Positions 58,780 through 64,000 of a DNA stretch of 64,000 nucleotides are shown here, piece after piece. Under the pieces are notes generated by a model. The model was not told the origin of the DNA, did no database searches, and worked only from the letters and a program-made list of their open reading frames with translations. The position numbers were made by a program, and so were the translations under genes. Source of the DNA: Lasiosphaeria ovina (taxonomy: Eukaryota; Ascomycota; Sordariomycetes; Sordariales; Lasiosphaeriaceae); contig JAULSN010000007.1 of NCBI GenBank assembly GCA_033439765.1, forward strand, positions 1,860,001 to 1,924,000, in the 5' to 3' direction. The first letter of the stretch is position 1; every line of letters begins with the position of its first letter.

Positions 58780-60184
58780 CTATAACCCGTTTGTCTGATG
58801 CTGCCCCTGTTTTTCCAGCTTCTTCATTGCTGACTCCTCGCTCTCGGTCGAGATCTCTGGTAGGTTAAATCTCTTCCGCAGTTGATGATACAACGAACCC
58901 ATTTCGTAGTAACTCTCGTTGTTTTCGAAAGTTGAGCAGGGCGAATCATTAAAGGGCAAGAACCAATCGATAATGTTATTTCCCATAACCGATTTCCAGT
59001 TGCGGTAGGCGCCGAGCTGCCACGGGTTCTCGCCCATTTCGGTCTTGACGATTGCAAATGTGCGAGTAGCAAGTTGGTCTCTTGTAGAAAAGGGGCCTTT
59101 ACCGCCCGCCAGAGCGGATTCTGGAGAACTCAGCCCATCGGCTGATTTGGGCAAAGGATAGTGCACGACTCCGTAGTCCGGGCCTGGTGGAGTGCCTCGA
59201 GGAACTCGTATTGCCAACTGGTGGACAATACATTTGGACTTCAAGTAATCGATATTTGTGAGGTTGAGGCCTATGTACCGTATCGATGTGAGTGTCATTG
59301 CCGTCGTGAAAAGGCCGAAAAAGGCGCCAATTGCCAGGACGGCAATAACAAACCCATCCACTCCAAGTCCATTGCTAGCCAACCACCTCAGACATAGCGC
59401 GGCAGCAACAATTACCACAGTGCAATATAGTGCAGCGTAAAACGTGAACTGGACAAAAAACTTGAAGCCTGTATGTAGCACACGGAATTGTGAGCCGTTG
59501 GACGAGTTAAGCTTTCAAGGCTTGGGACTTACTGGTCTCCCCGACGATACCGCCAACCCATGGGCAATAGTGGTCCATTTTACGCACGCATCTTTCGATT
59601 TCGCTGCAGTGGTGTGCCCTGTCCGGTTTCCAGTTGCAGCATGTGCTGCACCAGCGTGGCCGTCCATCCGTCTCGCATATAAATACGTCCTTGCTATAGT
59701 ATTCTTCGAGCCCCGGACTGTCGGGATTTTCGTCTGGCCGTCTGTCGTACTGGTTGCCAGCTTCAAGGTCACCTTCGGCAGCCCCTTCGCTGTCTCCTTG
59801 GCCGCGCCGCCTTCGTCTCCCCTTCTTCTTCCGCTTCTCAAGGGTATTTTGTTCGGTTGCTTTGGGTCCGAGTGGTACGACCCCCGGGTTAGTTTGAATG
59901 ACGAAGAAGACGCGGAAATACGTCAATAGCATCAAAACGAGAAATAACAAGTGTAGAACGATGAATGCGATCGCGGCGCCGGATCGTTGCCAGCTGGAGA
60001 GGAAGTAGTCCACTGGAGAGGAGAGTTGTTAGCCGGAGTGCCCAAACAACGAGATTGGGGGACTGCACGCACGGCAAATGCGTTTGACCACAACATAAGT
60101 GGAAAATCCGACAGCGCCAGCCAGAACAAATGGTATAATCCGCGTCGCCCACCTCGTCTCCGGCCGATGAGCTCTCACCCTCAT
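58780..60184 (-). CDS. pfa5: Protein S-acyltransferase, Pfa5-like, with DHYC active site (3 exons, 426 aa)
   Basis: Predicted membrane enzyme that attaches palmitate to protein cysteines. Exons: 60184-60073, 60012-59533 and 59468-58780; introns are 60 and 64 nt, the first with a GCTAAC branch motif. An in-frame TAA lies just upstream of the ATG, so this start is firm. Four membrane segments are visible at about residues 15-37, 50-76, 203-224 and 233-255. NPGVVPLGP follows the second and leads to a basic loop ([11 protein letters not shown]). The Cys-rich domain at about 159-195 has C159, C162, H171, H172, C173, C179 and the catalytic DHYC (184-187), then [15 protein letters not shown]. Yeast Pfa5 and most relatives have DHHC; DHYC is known in the active Akr1 enzymes, so activity is likely retained. 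The long hydrophilic C-terminal tail is expected in the cytosol. Substrates are unknown. Confidence 0.92.
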
Positions 60185-63100
60185 TGCGTCTTACCCGGGC
60201 ATCCCGAGACGGGCGCCGGTCTCGTGGTGCAAAGGATGCGAGCGAGGCTAAGGAAAGCGACATGCAAGAAAAGAGAAAGAGAAAGAGCGGCAAGGGGGAT
60301 GGAGACGATTAGAAGGCGTGACCGCGGCCTGCGATGCAGAAAATTGCGAACATTCGAGAACAAAGGATAAACGGCGTCGTTGGCAAGGCGCCGCGAGACA
60401 GCTTTCGGCCGCCGTTGGCAGGCGCAGCAGATATGACGTTGGCAACACCCTACCGTAGAGGAGCATTGGGACCTGTCTCAATATATCCTCCGCACTGCAC
60501 GAATTAGTAAACCGCCTGCTTCTCCACTTAATTGGCCCCGTCCCTGCCAAAGCCAACCAAATGCAGCGATGACAAGGGGTGACTAACACGAAACAGCACT
60601 GCCACTCCGCAAAAGCAGGAACTTTTCTGTTTCAACTTGGCAGTTCCCCAACTCTGTTGGTGTGGCACTACATAATCCAACAACCCTTCCAGTGACAAAT
60701 GACAAACCACCCAAGTTGGCAATTCCGAGTCTCGAAGTCTGTTGGAGATGATTTGGAACTTTGCCCTCAGACTCAGCAAGTGGGCGGTAATGTTGGCGGA
60801 AGCGACGGACCTTTCTTCAGCCCGTGGATATTTGGATACGCCTGGCTTACGTTGCTTCTCTTCCCCAGCACCACCACTAACACGGAGCCGTGCCCTGATC
60901 ATGTAGGCCAGGACGCCTTGTGCGAAAGGAATAGGTGTGAACACTGCGGCAACGCTCTGTAGACCCCTTCCACTTGTTGGTTGAAATGGGAAGAAGCTAT
61001 TCTGCAAAAGATTCTGCACAAGAACAGACAGCCATTTAAATGGTTTTATAATCGAAAGTGCTGTTCGCTTCCCAATGAGCCTATCACCTTGGTGTCGTTG
61101 GTGATTGGCTGTGATGCAAGAACTCGAGTTATGTCGGGCTCGCTTTAGGTGCGGCTCTTTAGTTCAACCTGAGCGCCACATGCACTCATATATTTTTGTG
61201 TGTGCCATATCACTTGTCATTTACACTTGTCCTGTTGTTGATTCCCGCGAGGAGCTTGGCTGGCTTTGTCGGAGCTCACTAAAGATACCTGGGACGAGTC
61301 CTCCCCTCCTAAGCAGCCACCTCTTTCTGCGTCGTGTGTTGAGAATGACCGATTAGGCAACTCACATTGTGTAATACACAGTCGTCCGTGGCTCCCGAAT
61401 TACCAATCTCAGCCGAGGCTGTCCTGAACAGCGGAGTGGATGGCCGAGCAGGCCCTCATCCCCACGCCGGTCCCGGACTCTACCCATGGCCGAAAGTGGA
61501 AGTCGGCGGACTGTCTCCATGTCGCGCATGAATGGGTAGCCTGGAACATACCTATGCCTTGTGGATATCGGTTTGGGTGTTCACCCCATAGCCAGTGGTG
61601 GCACATCTCCGACACCAGCGGCGGCCGCCAGATGAGATCTCGAAAATTTGCGCAGGAATGGGACGCATCCAACACCACTAGGCATCTCGCCCAAGGCAGC
61701 GTCGGCGCTGTCACCCAGTCAGACGATATTTCAGCGGGCAGTCAAGAATGTGGCGTTATGAATGACTACCACCCTTGTCCAGAGCCTCATCTTCGTCTCC
61801 AGGTATAAAAAGACCGTTGCCGGTTGGAATTCTGGTCGGGCAACTTTTGGCAGCTTTCGTCCTAGGCAACACCCTTCCGAAACAGCAGCCCCGAAGCCTT
61901 GCCTGTCACGATCATTGGGCGGGTTGCAAAAAGGAAGATGTGATCAGTAAAGCAACTTTGTTAGCCTCCCCAGACCGACAGCCCTCCCGGCCATATTATA
62001 TAAGGATGAAATGCCCTCCCACTTCTGAAGTCGACAGACCCGCTCCGATGAACATGTCCTCGAAACCCTGAGGGGGTGGGCACCTACCTCACCTAACCGT
62101 GGGAAATGAGAGCCACCCGTGCGCATCTAAACCAGTAGGGGCAGCGACCTGTTCAAAGTTTCACGGTCGAGTCCTGTGATATTTCGGAATGGGCGGTATC
62201 AGTTGCTCCTGTCGTGGACTGCTCATTCTAAGTGAGGTAAGTACTACCCCAGTTCTATTAGGTGTCGGTTTGCTCTTTCCATTTTCACTTTCTCTTGCCG
62301 TCGCCAACCTAGTACTACTAGGAGTACTAGTACCGAAGCACTGGGTTGCACTTGCCTCAATCCGACCAAGGCCGGGCGGCGACGAACAACACATGGAAGG
62401 TGTCCTCCAAATTTCTGTCTCTCTTGACAAAGTCGTCTTGCCGCTTCATCGTCTTCGGCCAGCCTGCTCATGACACCCCCCACAGGAAGAGACATGATGT
62501 CGCCATCACTTGGAATTGTCTCGAATTTCTTCATGGACCTGGCTAGCCAGCCGAGCCGCTTAGTCACCGAGCCTTGCGCGAGGAGCATCACGCTGGGCGA
62601 GAAGGCTCGAGAAGGCTGGAGGCAAGCGAAAGACTCACTAGAGTCTTGATTTGTCAATGAACGAACTCACTATTCAGCCGTCGGGCGGCCCCGTCCTGGC
62701 TCGACGCTCGTGCGGCTCAACTCGCGTCGCCCCGGAGCCCATTAGGAGGTCGGGCTCGATGTCAGAAAGCAAAGCGACCGGATCCGCGCCATTCACCACC
62801 GAAACTACCCGCAAAAGTCCTGTTTCATGATTTCTTGAGCCGCAGAGCCTCATTTCACCATGAGTCAGAGCGAGGCCATAGCCTGGCGTGCAGTGTCCTC
62901 TCAATTGCACGCACCAAGGCAGCACCGTCCAGAGCCGGGACAAGGCTCCAGCGTCACTTGTTAGGACTTCTGGACAGCGCACACGTCCTGTGTTGTGCAG
63001 GCGATGAGCAAATGCACCAGCGGCTGAGCAAAGGGGCTCGTGTTTTGTTTTTGTGCCTCGCACGCAGCCCGTGATTAGAGTGAAGCTCTCTTCGGTGAAC

Positions 63101-64000
63101 AAGGCCGATATGCTGAAGCATTGGGTGGAGTTGGCGACATGACGACGGGCTGTTGAGCGAGAAGCGATGCAAGACAAGGCTGGAATTGGGTGGGGATCGG
63201 TCAGGCACCCCGTGTTGTGCATATGAAGTTACCAGCATTGTTTCGCGAAGCCCGCGCTCGCTGGCCCCCTGTCCTCGGCCCCATACATACATACATACAT
63301 ACACCATGGTGTGACCCGGCAACACACCGGGTTTGGCCGTAAGAGCCGCAAAATGTACCCAAGTACCACCACATACTACCGAGAAAATCAGGCCCCGACA
63401 CACCAACCCACAGATCCAGTCTGGCACTGATTCTGCTTGGTTTACCTGCCACAAGTACGCTGATTGGCCTATAGGAGCGGCCCCGGCTCCGGACAAGGAG
63501 GACTACCAGCCGCGGACTGCTCTTGTCGACTTCCTGGTTAGAGCGGCTTTGAGTCTCCCGCTCTTCGCCATAGCGTGCCGCGCACTTCAGGCCCGATTTC
63601 TGATGCTGCGAACTCGAGCCACTTCATATTCAACTTTTATCCAATACTCAATACTCGCGGCATATGCTAGCCCACTTTCGCAGCCTTGGATGGTGGCTTC
63701 TCCTCTTGCTGCGCCTACGGGGCAATGTTCGGCTCTTGGTGGATGGGCCTTGGGATGATGTTCACGTCCCAATCCAACTGGCGCAGCTTGGTGACTGGCT
63801 AGGAACCGCTGTGATGCACGCCTGCGTTGCCGGGGCATCACCTATGAGTCGTCGGACGGAAACTGCCCGACGGCAAGACACAAGTCGGTCCTATCAAGTC
63901 CAAGTGGACTTGCTCACCGGCTGAGACTTTATCATGCGCCTCGATACGCCTTGTTTTTGGCCCTCTCCTCTTGTTTGCCTGGCCTATTACTCTTCCAACC
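60185..64000. other. Right-end stretch; promoter of the palmitoyltransferase and weak candidate frames
   Basis: Upstream region of the minus-strand gene, then no recognised protein. Weak candidates, all without a domain, are: plus-strand 61440-61808, ATG-started, 122 aa (MAEQALIPTPVPDSTHGRKW); minus-strand 62588-62244 from ATG, 114 aa; and minus-strand 63222-62674, ATG-started, 182 aa. An ATAC repeat lies at about 63282-63303. A partial gene could begin near the window edge but cannot be shown. Confidence 0.35.
63282..63303. repeat. CATA tetranucleotide repeat
   Basis: About five tandem CATA units are seen directly. Confidence 0.9.

Noticed and set aside
62244..62588. 114-codon minus-strand frame with ordered-looking N-terminus
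   Set aside because: No recognisable domain or splice support; kept only as a weak candidate in the right-end description.
1..64000. CRISPR array, prokaryote-like defence operon, or secondary-metabolite cluster
   Set aside because: Sequence is eukaryotic nuclear DNA with introns; no spaced direct repeats, no NRPS, PKS or terpene genes and no co-oriented pathway genes were seen.

Overview
The window is nuclear DNA of a filamentous ascomycete (Pezizomycotina, most likely a Sordariomycete). Evidence: genes broken by short spliceosomal introns of about 50-210 nt with GT..AG ends and CTAAC/CTGAC branch-type motifs; families typical of these fungi (OPT transporter, Sat4/Hal4-type kinase, RfeG-like protein, Pfa5-like palmitoyltransferase); and long gene-free stretches rich in simple repeats and CTACC/GGTAC-type short motifs. 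The genus cannot be fixed by eye.

Layout. 2.8-5.4 kb, plus strand: an 800-residue oligopeptide transporter in four exons. 6.9-8.9 kb, minus: a 658-residue disordered coiled-coil protein of unknown function that converges on it. 8.9-19.2 kb: no convincing gene. 19.2-21.5 kb, minus: a Sat4/Hal4-type Ser/Thr kinase. 21.5-32.7 kb: no convincing gene. 32.7-36.65 kb, minus: a ten-exon importin-beta family receptor (Nmd5/Sxm1, importin-7/8 type). 36.65-43.4 kb: no convincing gene. 43.4-44.9 kb, minus: a three-exon RfeG-like protein. 48.7-51.0 kb, minus: DNA polymerase eta (Rad30), two exons, with a UBZ zinc finger and PCNA-binding-type motifs. 51.42-52.68 kb: a complete Tc1/mariner-type transposon with perfect 40-bp terminal inverted repeats, TA duplication and an open DD34E transposase. 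About 56.3 kb, plus: a possible small Cys-rich protein gene. 58.8-60.2 kb, minus: a Pfa5-like palmitoyltransferase carrying DHYC instead of DHHC.

The host genes belong to separate housekeeping processes (peptide uptake, kinase control of membrane transport, nuclear import, transcription, translesion synthesis, protein S-acylation). They do not form a pathway or a recognisable biosynthetic cluster. Gene density is low, with about seven solid host genes in 64 kb, and six of those seven plus the transposase are on the minus strand. I found no CRISPR array, tRNA, rRNA or defence-type operon. The best second-look items are the intact transposon just upstream of the polymerase eta gene, the DHYC catalytic motif, the uncharacterised coiled-coil protein with a distinctive C-terminal tail, and the small Cys-rich reading frame. 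I did not find a convincing undescribed multi-gene system. Exon borders were placed by hand from reading frames and splice motifs.
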